Assembly: GCA_964515555.1 (NCBI GenBank)
Contig: CAZEVY010000029.1
Coordinates: forward strand, 1-49,752
DNA: 49,752 nucleotides
Source: CAZEVY01 sp964515555
GTDB taxonomy: Bacteria; Acidobacteriota; Terriglobia; Bryobacterales; Bryobacteraceae
Direction of reading: 5' to 3'
Of the stretch, positions 40,662-49,272 are shown piece after piece. Position 1 is the first letter of the stretch, and each line of letters begins with the position of its first letter. Below the pieces are notes generated by a model that was given only the letters and a program-made list of their open reading frames with translations, was not told the origin of the DNA and ran no database searches. The position numbers were made by a program, and so were the translations under genes.

Positions 40662-42248
40662 ACCCTGGACGCGCTTCTCCTTGCCCCCCCAGAACTGCTC
40701 TTTCAGCACCAGCTTGCGGATCTTGCCGGTGCCCGTCTTGGGCAGCGCGTCGGTCTGAAACCGGATCACTCGGGGGAGCTTGAACTTTCCCAGCCGCTCG
40801 CCGAGGAACGACATCAGCTCCGCCTCGGTCGCCGACGCGCCCGGTTTCAGCACCACGATCGCCGCCGGGACCTCGCCCCATTTCTCGTCGGGCGCCGCCA
40901 CCACCGCGCATTCGAACACCGCCGGGTGCGCGAAGATCGCCTTTTCCACCTCGATCGACGAGATATTCTCGCCGCCCGAAATGATGATCTCCTTCTTGCG
41001 GTCGACGATATGGAGGTAGCCCTCCTCGTCCCACACCGCCATATCGCCGGTATGGAACCAGCCGCCCGACATCACGGCCGCCGTCTGCTCCGGCTCCTTG
41101 TAATAGCCCTCCATGATGTGATCCCCGCGCGCCACCACCTCGCCGATCGCCGTCATGTCGCGCGCCACATCCTCGCCGTTCGGATCGACGACGCGCACCT
41201 CCACACCCGCCACCGGCCAGCCCGCCATCGAATGCCGCCGGTGACGCTCGGCATCGGAGGAATAGACCACCGTCCCCTTCTGGCGGGCCGTCGTCAGCAC
41301 CGGCGCAGTCTCGGTGAGGCCGTAGCCCGACACGCAGTCGCACCCGAAGGCCTTCTCCATGCGCGCGATCAGCTCCGGCGACGCCGCCGCGCCGCCCACC
41401 ATCACCTGGCGCAGGCTCGAGAGATCGTACTGGCCGAGGTCGGGCGCGTTGAGGAGCGCGTTGGCCATGGTGGGCACCAGGCTCATGTGCGTCGCCTTGT
41501 GCTCGACGATCAGCTTCATGACCGACGTCGGCTCGAAGCGCCGCACCATCACCTGCCGGACGCCCATCAGCGTCGAGGTCTGCGGGCGGCCCCAGCCGTT
41601 GGCGTGAAACAGCGGAATCGTGTGCAGGTCGACCATGGTGTCGACGTCCTTGAACAGTCCGGCGACGTCCAGGCAGTGCAGGTAAAGCGTGCGATGGCTC
41701 AGCATCACGCCCTTGGGCGTGCCCGTGCTGCCGCTGGTGTAGAACAGCTCGGCGATGGCGTTCTCGTCGACGGCGGAAATGTCGGCGCGCTCCGGCGTTC
41801 CGCTGTCGACGATCTCCTCGTAGGTCAGGTCCGCGACGGAGATCTTGGCGTCCAGCGTGACGAACTTCCCGATCCACGGGCAGGCGTTGCGCAGCTCGGC
41901 CACCAGCGGCGCGAAGTCGTTCTCGAACAGCAGGACCTTGGCGCCGGCGTGGTTGAGGATGGCCGTCAGCTCCTGCTGCGAGAGCCGCACGTTGAGCGGC
42001 ATCACGATGGCTCCCGCCTGGATCACGCCGAAGTAGCCCTCGAGCAACTGGTGGTTGTTGAAGCTGAGATACGCGACCCGGTCGCCCGCCGCGACTCCCA
42101 ACTTCGTCAGCCCGCCCGCCAGCTTCTGGGCGCGCTCGCCGAATTCGCGATAGGTGAACGAGCGGCTGCCGGAGACGACTCCGGTCTTCGACCCGAACAA
42201 GTCCATGGCGCGGTGGAGACACCGCAGCGGAGTCAGGGGAACGAACAT
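40659..42248 (-). CDS. Fatty-acyl-CoA synthetase (AMP-binding enzyme)
   Basis: 529 residues from ATG 42248, chosen because it begins ten bases after the thioesterase stop (42259); the longer TTG start overlaps that gene. Adenylate-forming motifs are complete: the P-loop AELFYTSGSTGTPKGVMLSH, the A5 motif SGYGLTETAP, the A7 motif GGWFHTGDMAVWDEEGY, the A8 hinge VDRKKEIIISGGENISSIEV and the A10 lysine in LPKTGTGKIRKLVLKEQF. It activates a carboxylic acid, probably a medium- or long-chain fatty acid, to the acyl-CoA. Pairing with a hotdog-fold thioesterase upstream suggests a shared role in acyl-CoA turnover. The C-terminus ends inside the repeat at 40595-40661. Confidence 0.95.
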   Translation of the reverse strand: MFVPLTPLRCLHRAMDLFGSKTGVVSGSRSFTYREFGERAQKLAGGLTKLGVAAGDRVAYLSFNNHQLLEGYFGVIQAGAIVMPLNVRLSQQELTAILNHAGAKVLLFENDFAPLVAELRNACPWIGKFVTLDAKISVADLTYEEIVDSGTPERADISAVDENAIAELFYTSGSTGTPKGVMLSHRTLYLHCLDVAGLFKDVDTMVDLHTIPLFHANGWGRPQTSTLMGVRQVMVRRFEPTSVMKLIVEHKATHMSLVPTMANALLNAPDLGQYDLSSLRQVMVGGAAASPELIARMEKAFGCDCVSGYGLTETAPVLTTARQKGTVVYSSDAERHRRHSMAGWPVAGVEVRVVDPNGEDVARDMTAIGEVVARGDHIMEGYYKEPEQTAAVMSGGWFHTGDMAVWDEEGYLHIVDRKKEIIISGGENISSIEVEKAIFAHPAVFECAVVAAPDEKWGEVPAAIVVLKPGASATEAELMSFLGERLGKFKLPRVIRFQTDALPKTGTGKIRKLVLKEQFWGGKEKRVQG

Positions 42249-42258
42249 GGATGCTATC

Positions 42259-42666
42259 TTACCCCGGCCCGATTCCAAACAACGCCCGGTGCTCGGCCGG
42301 CAGCTTGCGCGGCTTCATATCCGGGCCGAGAAACACGTGCCGCGTCTCGCCGGCCGCCAGTTCGCGACCCGTGGCCGCCTCGCGCATTTCGTACCGGAAG
42401 CGCAGCATGCGCGGATTGGCGTCGGCGATCGAGGTGGCAATGACGACTTCGTCGTCGTAGAGCGCCGGCGCCAGGTACCGGCAGCGCGCCTCGACGACTG
42501 CGAGTCGCACGCCGGCCGCCTCCAGGTCGCGGTACCGCATGCCTTTCGCGCGGCAATACTCGACGCGGCCGACTTCCATCCAGATGAGGTAGTTGGCGTG
42601 GTAGACCACGCCCATCTGGTCGGTCTCGGCATAGCGGACGCGGACGCGCGCTTCGTGGGTTGGCAT
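42259..42666 (-). CDS. Acyl-CoA thioesterase, 4-hydroxybenzoyl-CoA/YbgC hotdog family
   Basis: 135 residues, the family length. The motif YAETDQMGVVYHANYLIWME contains the catalytic Asp (D17) and the conserved H-x-N-Y-x-x-W/E pattern of YbgC-type thioesterases. It should hydrolyse an acyl-CoA thioester in the cytoplasm. It is the first gene of a two-gene unit with the acyl-CoA synthetase. A -10-like CACAAT at 42680-42675 would again give a leader of about two bases. It is divergent from the kinase gene, 109 bases away. Confidence 0.94.
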   Translation of the reverse strand: MPTHEARVRVRYAETDQMGVVYHANYLIWMEVGRVEYCRAKGMRYRDLEAAGVRLAVVEARCRYLAPALYDDEVVIATSIADANPRMLRFRYEMREAATGRELAAGETRHVFLGPDMKPRKLPAEHRALFGIGPG

Positions 42667-42742
42667 AGCTACTCATTGTGGCAAGCGGGACGCGGAGGCG
42701 GCTTGCGACCCGCCACGCAACCCTCGGCTTCCCGTCCAAAAC

Positions 42743-42757
42743 GTACTGTCGTACAAT
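42743..42757 (+). promoter_or_regulatory. -10 (TACAAT) and GTAC inverted repeat before the kinase gene
   Basis: TACAAT (42752-42757) predicts a start near 42764 and a leader of about 12 bases without a Shine-Dalgarno sequence. The palindrome GTAC-TGTC-GTAC (42743-42754) overlaps the -10 and could be a regulator site. Confidence 0.45.
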
Positions 42758-42775
42758 TGATCTGGTCCTGTCCCC

Positions 42776-45700
42776 GTGTCGAAGCGGACCCATCTTCAGG
42801 AACGCTACGAGCTCCGCGAAGTCCTAGGCCGCGGCGGCATGGGCGTCGTGTATAAAGCCTTCGACACGCTGATGAAGCGCGAGGTCGCGCTCAAGACGCT
42901 TCTCGACATCGACAACCCCACCACCCTCGAACTCTTCTACAAGGAGTGGGGCGTGCTGGCGACGATGGTCCACCCCAACGTCATCGGCATCTACGACATC
43001 GGGGAGTTCAATCACGAGGGCGTCACCAAGCCGTTCTTCGTGATGCCGCTGCTGCCCGGCGTCACACTGGACAAGCTCATCAAGGACGGCAGCCCTCGCC
43101 TCACCGTCGAGCGCATCGTCGAGATCATCGTGCAGTCGGCGCGCGGCCTGCACGCCGTCCATGAAATGGGTCTCGTGCACCGCGACGTCAAGCCCAGCAA
43201 CATCTTCGTCATGGACGACGACTCGGTGAAGATCATCGACTTCGGCGTCGCTCACCTGGTCGCCACCGGCTCCAAGACCTCGCTCAAGGGGACGCTGTTC
43301 TACATGGCCCCCGAGCAGCTTCAGATGCAGCAGCCCTCGCCGCTGTCGGACCAGTTCGCGCTCGGCGTGGTCTGCTACGAGACCCTGACGCGCCGCCGGC
43401 CGTTCCAGGGAAACAGCGAACCCGAGATCATCGACGCCATTCTGCGGCACGTTCCGCCGCCGGCCTCCGACCTCAATCCGAACGTCAAGTACGGCATCAG
43501 CCAGGTGGTCCACAAGGTCCTGGCCAAGCAGCCCTATCATCGCTTCTTCAACCTGCGCGAGTTCTGCGAGGCCCTGCAAAAGGCGCTGCGCGGAGAGCCG
43601 CTCGAATACTTCGACAGCTCCAAGGTCAAGCCTCGGCTGGAGCGCGCCCGCCAGAGTTTCGAGGAAGGCGACTATTCCTTCGCCGCCGAAATCCTCTCCG
43701 AGCTCGAAGGCGAGGGTCACCTGGACCAGGAGATCAGCCTCCTCCGCCGCCAGCTCGACCAGGCCGTCCGGCGCGGCGAAATCCAGAAGCTGCTCGAGCG
43801 CGCGCGGCGCTTCGTGGAAGCCCAGGAGTATACGCTCGCGCTTCGCAAGATCCAGGAGGCCCTCGAGCGCGACCCGGATGACCCCGACGCACTGGCGCTC
43901 AAGTCGCTCGTCGAAAAGCAGCGCCGCGAGCGCAAGATCGACGAGTGGATCCAGCTCGCCCAGCAGCACCTCGACAATCACGCCTTCCGGCAGGCGCGCG
44001 AGGCGCTCGACAACGTACTCAAGCTCAAGCCCAACGAGACCGGCGCGCTGCGGCTGCTCGCCGAAGTCAACCGCCGGGAGCAGGAGCTGCAACGCGCCCG
44101 CGAGGAGAAGGCCAAGCTCTACCAGGCGGCCTTGAACGCCTGGGAAAAGGGCGAGGTCACCTCGGCGCTCAGCAAGCTCGAATACCTGGTGAAGCTCGAT
44201 AAGGACATGCCCGAGGCCGACAGCGGCCGCAGCAATTCCTATCAGAACCTGTTCAACCAGGTCCGCTCCGAGCACGACGCCATCGAGAACTCCTACGAGG
44301 ACGCGCGCCGCCGCCTCAGCGAGGAGAACTTCGACGCGGCCCTCACGCTCTGCAAGAACGTCCTGACGAAGTACCCGAATCACGCGCTGTTCCAGGCGCT
44401 CAAGTTCGACGTCGAGGAGCGCCAGCGCCAGAACCTCTCGGCGCTGATCGCCGAGACCGATCGCAAGGTGGAAGAAGAGCCGGACCTCGACCGGCGCGTC
44501 GCCATCCTGGAGGCGGTTCTCAAGCGCTTCCCCTCGGAGCCACATTTCGAGCGCGCCATCAAGCTGGTGCGCGACAAGCGCGACCTGGTGGAATCCATCG
44601 TCGCCAAGGCGCGCTTCTTCGAGGAACGCAATCAGCTCAACGAAGCCCTCGACCAGTGGCAGATTCTGCGGTCGATTCACGAAAAGTACCCCGGCCTCGG
44701 CTTCGAGATCGAGCGCCTGATGAAGCGGCGCGACCAGCACGTGCGCGAGCAGTCCAAGGGGCGCTGGGTCGAGGAGGTCGACCGGCATCTGGAGGCCGGC
44801 GACCACGAGCGCGCCGCGCGAACCATCGAGAACGCGCTCGCCGAGTTTTCCGGCGACTCCGAACTGACCGAGCTCGAGAAGGTGGTCCGCCGCAACCAGG
44901 AGCGCGCCGCGCAGGCGCAGCAGTTGCTTTCCGAAGCGCGCGACCTGAGCGAAAAAGGCCAGATCGACGAGAGCCTGGTGCCGCTGCGCGAAGCCTACGC
45001 ACTCGATCCGCGCAACACCGTCATCCGGACCGTCCTGACGAATTCGCTGCTCGACCACGCGCGCAATCTGGTGGAGACGGATCCCCAGGCCGCCGAGAGA
45101 ATCATTCACGAGCTTCTGGAACTGGAGCCGAATCACTCGGCCGCGCTCGGCCTCTCCAGCCAGATCGGCGACCGCAAGCGCGAGGACTTCCTCTCGCGAT
45201 GTATCGCCAAGTCGCGCGGTCTTCAGGCGGAGGGCGATTTGCAGGGCGCGCTCGCCGCCGTCGAGCAGGGACTGGCCTCCTATCCGAAGGAAGCGCGCCT
45301 CATCCAGTTGCAGACCACGTTGCGCCGCGCGCTGGCCGAGGCGACCAGCGCCTCGCCGCGCGGCCGCGAGTTGCGCGAGCTGCAAAAACTCGAGGGCGAC
45401 GCGCGCGATCCCGAGCAGCGATCGGCCGTCTTCGACCGCCTGCAAGCGATCCTGAAGAAGTACCCCAACGACGACGAAGTCCAGCAGGCGGGCGCCCAGG
45501 TGCTGAGTGCGCTTTCCGGCACTCCCGCTCCCGTGGATTCGCCCGCGACCCCGATGCCGCTGACGCCCGCGCCCGGGGCGCCGACGCCTCCCGCGCCATC
45601 CACCAAGGTCGTCACAGAACCCGCTGCGTCCTTCGACAGCGCCGAAACGTCGGCGGTCGTCACGCCGGTGCCGCCGCCGTCGCCGGTGCGCACGCCTATG

Positions 45701-47860
45701 CCGCCGCCGGAAGTGAAGCCCGCGCCGGCGCCGAAGCCCGCCCCGGCCGCCAAGAAGCCGGAGGCGGCGCCGAAAAAGGCCGACGCGAAGAAGAAAGAAG
45801 AGGCATCCACCCGGACCGAGGCGCCCGCGCCGCCCAAGAAGGTCGACAAGTCGCCGAAGTCTCCCTCGAAGCGCCCGGCATGGCTGATCCCCGCCGCCGC
45901 CGCGATCCTTCTGGTCGGCGGTCTGGGGGCCTGGCTGGCGTTACGGCAGCGCGCGGCGCCGCCACCGCCGCCGGCCGCGGGGGGACAGCGTGTCGTGGTG
46001 CGCGCCTCGCAATCGGGCGCAACCATCACACTGAATCAGCAGTCGTGCGGCACGGGATCCTGCGAGACCGACCTGGCGCCGGGTCATTATAAGGCGGAAG
46101 CGAAACTGTTCGGGTACGAGACCGCGGCCGCGGAGTTCGACATCCCCGAAGGCGCCACGGGCGCGCGCGATCCTATCGTCCTGAACCTGACGGCGCTGCC
46201 GCCGCTGGTATCGGTGTCCTCGGATCTCCCGGATGCGATCGTCACCTTGAACGGTCAGCGCGCCGGGCAGCTTCAGGGAGGCTCGCTCGATCTGGCGACC
46301 ATCCCCGCCGGCCAGCACACCATCCAGATCACCGGCGGAATCTCCCGCGCGCAGTTCCAGTTCGAGCTGGCTGAAGGCGCGATTCCGAAGCTTCTCTCGC
46401 CGCTCCAGACGCAGGGCCTCAAGGCCGTCGTGATCGTCAGCGTCGGCGCCACGGCCCGCGTTTACGGCAGCGTCCCCGGCGAGCCGGTGTCGCTCGACGG
46501 CGCCGCGGTCGGGACCACATCGCCCGAGGGCGTCGCGCTGGCCGGACTGACGCCGGGCACGCACGAGCTCGCACTCGGCGCCGGCCCGCAGCCGCAGCGC
46601 ATCGTCTTCGACGCCGGCGGCAGCCCCACGCTGCGCGCGTCGCTCTCGAGCAACCAGAATATCGGCAGTCTCCGCCTGGCGATCAACGAGGAGAACGCGG
46701 TGGTCTACATCGACGGCGCGCGTCATCCGCGCCCGACGGTGCGCGGCCGTCACATGTCGTTCCTGACGCCGGGCAAACACACCGTCCGCGTCGAAAAGGA
46801 AGGCTTCGTCACGCCGCCCGATCAGACCATCGAGATCAAGAAGGGCGAGGAGGCCCGGCTCGACTTCAGCCTGACGATCGCGCCCCAGAAGGCGACCCTC
46901 TACGTGCGCAACGCCGTCGCCGGCGCCGAGGTCTTCCTGAACAACAATCGCGTGGGCGTCGTCGGCGCCGACGGAACGTACTCGAATCCCAACGTCGAGC
47001 CGGGCCGCTACACGGTCGGGGTGCGGAAGGACCGCTACAAGCCGATCCAGAGCGATCAGCAGTTCGCCCCCGGCAAGATCGTCGAGATCGTCGGCACCAC
47101 CGAGAGTACGGTCGGCACACTGCGCATCGAGGTCACCCCGCCGGGGGTGAACGTCTCGCTGCGGCTGCGCAAAGACGGCGACCCGGCCGACCGCGCCGTC
47201 ACCGAGACGACGTTGCAGCTCACCGAGGGATTCTATACGGTCACCGGCTCGGCCCCGGGCTATCAGACTTACGAGGCCGGCGGCGTGCACGTCGTGCCCG
47301 GTCGCACGGCCACCGCTACCATCGCCATGCGCCGGCCGGACGCGCCCTTGCGGTCGCCCGCCGAGCGGAAACCGATCTATCAGCTCGCCGACTGGGAAAA
47401 GGTGACGGGCTGGACCAAGGAAGGCACGGCGCTGATCAAGCGCGGCGGAGACTTCACGTTGGGGCCGCCCTCACAGGCCGGCGCCTACCAGTTCACCGTG
47501 CTGGTGCAGCGCGGGCGGCGGCTGGAGTGGACGGTGGCCTTCCGCGACGACCGCAACCACGTCCTGTTCGAGATCGACAACGACGAGTTCAAGCGCTTCG
47601 AGGTGATCAACGGCCGCAAGATCGAGAAGAAGTTCCGCCACGGGATCAACTTCAAGGCGCCCATTTCCGTGTTGATGATCGTGACCGCTAATTCGATTAA
47701 CACGAGCGTCCAGCGCGGCGGACAGTGGTCTCTGCTCGATACCTGGGAACGCAGCGGTCCGACGCTCGGCGGCGCCAGCTTCACGAACGGCCGGGTGGGA
47801 TTCTACGTCCCCGGCCGCGACCAGCTTCTCCTCAGCGACTTCAAGTTCACTCCGAACTGA
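42776..47860 (+). CDS. Giant membrane Ser/Thr protein kinase with TPR-like helices and PEGA repeats
   Basis: 1,694 residues from GTG 42776. The kinase domain (11-275) is complete: glycine loop GRGGMGVVYK, Lys39 in VALK, catalytic loop LVHRDVKPSNIFV, DFG in IIDFGVAHLV and MAPEQ. Residues 290-920 are helical TPR-like repeats (for example YTLALRKIQEALERDPDDPD). A proline/lysine-rich linker (920-1030) leads to one membrane helix (WLIPAAAAILLVGGLGAWLA, about 1035-1055). Outside the cell, PEGA-type beta repeats extend to about 1520 (ITLNQQSCGTGSCETDLAPG, AVVYIDGARHPRPTV, VRVEKEGFVTPPDQTIEIKK), followed by a jelly-roll-like domain (about 1535-1694). It probably links an extracellular binding event to cytoplasmic phosphorylation; ligand and substrates are unknown. 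Its 3' end overlaps the next gene by 14 bases. Confidence 0.94.
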   Translation: MSKRTHLQERYELREVLGRGGMGVVYKAFDTLMKREVALKTLLDIDNPTTLELFYKEWGVLATMVHPNVIGIYDIGEFNHEGVTKPFFVMPLLPGVTLDKLIKDGSPRLTVERIVEIIVQSARGLHAVHEMGLVHRDVKPSNIFVMDDDSVKIIDFGVAHLVATGSKTSLKGTLFYMAPEQLQMQQPSPLSDQFALGVVCYETLTRRRPFQGNSEPEIIDAILRHVPPPASDLNPNVKYGISQVVHKVLAKQPYHRFFNLREFCEALQKALRGEPLEYFDSSKVKPRLERARQSFEEGDYSFAAEILSELEGEGHLDQEISLLRRQLDQAVRRGEIQKLLERARRFVEAQEYTLALRKIQEALERDPDDPDALALKSLVEKQRRERKIDEWIQLAQQHLDNHAFRQAREALDNVLKLKPNETGALRLLAEVNRREQELQRAREEKAKLYQAALNAWEKGEVTSALSKLEYLVKLDKDMPEADSGRSNSYQNLFNQVRSEHDAIENSYEDARRRLSEENFDAALTLCKNVLTKYPNHALFQALKFDVEERQRQNLSALIAETDRKVEEEPDLDRRVAILEAVLKRFPSEPHFERAIKLVRDKRDLVESIVAKARFFEERNQLNEALDQWQILRSIHEKYPGLGFEIERLMKRRDQHVREQSKGRWVEEVDRHLEAGDHERAARTIENALAEFSGDSELTELEKVVRRNQERAAQAQQLLSEARDLSEKGQIDESLVPLREAYALDPRNTVIRTVLTNSLLDHARNLVETDPQAAERIIHELLELEPNHSAALGLSSQIGDRKREDFLSRCIAKSRGLQAEGDLQGALAAVEQGLASYPKEARLIQLQTTLRRALAEATSASPRGRELRELQKLEGDARDPEQRSAVFDRLQAILKKYPNDDEVQQAGAQVLSALSGTPAPVDSPATPMPLTPAPGAPTPPAPSTKVVTEPAASFDSAETSAVVTPVPPPSPVRTPMPPPEVKPAPAPKPAPAAKKPEAAPKKADAKKKEEASTRTEAPAPPKKVDKSPKSPSKRPAWLIPAAAAILLVGGLGAWLALRQRAAPPPPPAAGGQRVVVRASQSGATITLNQQSCGTGSCETDLAPGHYKAEAKLFGYETAAAEFDIPEGATGARDPIVLNLTALPPLVSVSSDLPDAIVTLNGQRAGQLQGGSLDLATIPAGQHTIQITGGISRAQFQFELAEGAIPKLLSPLQTQGLKAVVIVSVGATARVYGSVPGEPVSLDGAAVGTTSPEGVALAGLTPGTHELALGAGPQPQRIVFDAGGSPTLRASLSSNQNIGSLRLAINEENAVVYIDGARHPRPTVRGRHMSFLTPGKHTVRVEKEGFVTPPDQTIEIKKGEEARLDFSLTIAPQKATLYVRNAVAGAEVFLNNNRVGVVGADGTYSNPNVEPGRYTVGVRKDRYKPIQSDQQFAPGKIVEIVGTTESTVGTLRIEVTPPGVNVSLRLRKDGDPADRAVTETTLQLTEGFYTVTGSAPGYQTYEAGGVHVVPGRTATATIAMRRPDAPLRSPAERKPIYQLADWEKVTGWTKEGTALIKRGGDFTLGPPSQAGAYQFTVLVQRGRRLEWTVAFRDDRNHVLFEIDNDEFKRFEVINGRKIEKKFRHGINFKAPISVLMIVTANSINTSVQRGGQWSLLDTWERSGPTLGGASFTNGRVGFYVPGRDQLLLSDFKFTPN

Positions 47861-48791
47861 GGCGCCGTCCGATCCCCCGCGCCAGCGCCTGCTCGTACAC
47901 GAACGCACCCGCCGCCACGTCCTCCACGCCGATTCCGTTGGACTTGAACACCGTCACATCACCCTCGCCGCGCCGCCCGGCGCGCCCCGCCGCCACGTCC
48001 GCGATCTCGACGAACTTCGGCGGCCGCCACTCGTCCGGCGGAACCGCCATCAGCAGGTCGCCCGACTCGATCTTCGCCTGCTCGATGGAATCGACGGCCA
48101 CCAGCGACGCCCGCGCGATCAGCTCGCCCGGCAGCTCCCGCCGCCGCGCCTGGTTCGACCCCATGGCGTTCACGTGCGCCCCGTCGGCGATCCAGGCCGA
48201 TTCCACCACCGGGTCCTTGGCATTGGTCGCCGTGACCACAATGCCGGCGCCGCGCACCGCGGCCTCGGCGGACTCCGCAGCGACCACGCGCACGCCTCCC
48301 GGCGATTCCGCGGCGAAGCGCCGCCGCTTCTCCTCGTCGCGGCTCCATACGCGGGCTTCGGCGATCGGCCGCACGGCGGCGATGGCCTCCAGTTGGCTGC
48401 GCGCCTGAAATCCACTGCCGACGATCCCCACCGTGGACGCGTCCCGCCGGGCGAGCAGATCGGTCGCCACGCCGCTGGCGGCGCCGGTCCGGATCTGGCC
48501 GAGCCAGTTGGCTTCCATCATCGCCAGCGCGCGGCCGGAAGCGGAGTCGTAGAGCAGGAAGTGGAAATGGAAGCCGTGGCGCGGGTGGGTGGAGTAGATC
48601 TTCGTCCCGAAGTATGCGCCCCAGGCGCCGGCCATGGAGTGCAGCGCCGCGCCGGAGGGGAGATGCAAACGCCGCCGCGGCTGGTTCGACGCGCGCCCGG
48701 CGGCCAGGTCGGCGAAGACCTCGCGCATGAGCCGGAGCGCCTCGGACATCGGCAGCAGGCCGCGGACCTGGTCTTCGTCGAGGTAGAGCAT
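47847..48791 (-). CDS. Ornithine cyclodeaminase / mu-crystallin family protein
   Basis: 314 residues, full family length. The Rossmann NAD(P)-binding motif VGIVGSGFQARSQLEAI is near residue 120, and the family residues are seen in FGTKIYSTHP (catalytic Lys), IRTGAASGVATDLLARRD and HVNAMGSNQARRRELP (substrate/cofactor region), with Asp in VAVDSIEQAKIESGDLL. Members include ornithine cyclodeaminase, ketimine reductases and imino-acid or alanine dehydrogenase-like enzymes; sequence alone does not choose between them. The gene is convergent with the kinase and overlaps its last 14 bases. No amino-acid pathway genes are nearby. Confidence 0.93.
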   Translation of the reverse strand: MLYLDEDQVRGLLPMSEALRLMREVFADLAAGRASNQPRRRLHLPSGAALHSMAGAWGAYFGTKIYSTHPRHGFHFHFLLYDSASGRALAMMEANWLGQIRTGAASGVATDLLARRDASTVGIVGSGFQARSQLEAIAAVRPIAEARVWSRDEEKRRRFAAESPGGVRVVAAESAEAAVRGAGIVVTATNAKDPVVESAWIADGAHVNAMGSNQARRRELPGELIARASLVAVDSIEQAKIESGDLLMAVPPDEWRPPKFVEIADVAAGRAGRRGEGDVTVFKSNGIGVEDVAAGAFVYEQALARGIGRRLSSE

Positions 48792-48852
48792 CCCGTTAAC
48801 TTTCGCACAACCGGATGCACCGGAATGGCCCCTTCAGCACGTCCAACCGGAC

Positions 48853-49173
48853 ATGAGACGACTGATTGTCCCCGCGCTGGCGGTGATGCTTTCCGGCTGC
48901 GCGGTAAAGATTGGAAAGATCAACGGCAACCCGGGCTATTATCACAACCGGGAAGTGCGTGTCTCCGGAGTGGTTACCCGATCTGCCAGCGTGCCCGTGG
49001 CCGGCTACTATCAGGTCGACGACGGCACGGGTACCATTCACGTGCTGGCGAACGGCCCGGCGCCGCCGCGCGGGACCGACGTGAGGGTGAAGGGAACGGT
49101 CACCAGCGGCGTCACCGTGCTGGGGCGCGGCTTCGGCACATCGCTGCGCGAGCGCGAGCGTCGCGTCCGCTGA
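48853..49173 (+). CDS. Small lipoprotein with an OB-fold-like domain
   Basis: 106 residues. The signal peptide MRRLIVPALAVMLSGC carries a perfect lipobox (LSGC; lipidated Cys16). The body (YYHNREVRVSGVVTRSASVP, YYQVDDGTGTIHVLANGPAP, then GTDVRVKGTVTSGVTVLGRG) has the five-strand pattern of bacterial OB-fold lipoproteins: strand, G-x-V, then V-D-DGTG-x-I-x-V. Function is unknown; a membrane-attached binding protein is likely. The last residues (LRERERRVR) resemble translation of the interspersed repeat family, so the tail may derive from a repeat copy. recA begins 100 bases downstream. Confidence 0.88.
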   Translation: MRRLIVPALAVMLSGCAVKIGKINGNPGYYHNREVRVSGVVTRSASVPVAGYYQVDDGTGTIHVLANGPAPPRGTDVRVKGTVTSGVTVLGRGFGTSLRERERRVR

Positions 49174-49227
49174 GCACGCCGGGGCCGCACTCGCGCGCGA
49201 CGGCGTCCGGGTTCCCGCCGCACCCGC

Positions 49228-49233
49228 TATAAT
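49228..49233 (+). promoter_or_regulatory. -10 (TATAAT) upstream of recA
   Basis: A perfect TATAAT lies 39 bases before the recA ATG, leaving a predicted leader of about 33 bases. No LexA-type operator is recognised, but the LexA box of this lineage is not known to me. Confidence 0.55.
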
Positions 49234-49272
49234 TGTCCTTTCCCCTCCCCCGGGAACAGGACCCCTGCCTCC

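Noticed and set aside
42824..45445. 873-codon minus-strand frame
   Set aside because: Antisense of the kinase/TPR coding region; composition reflects reverse-read Glu/Leu codons.
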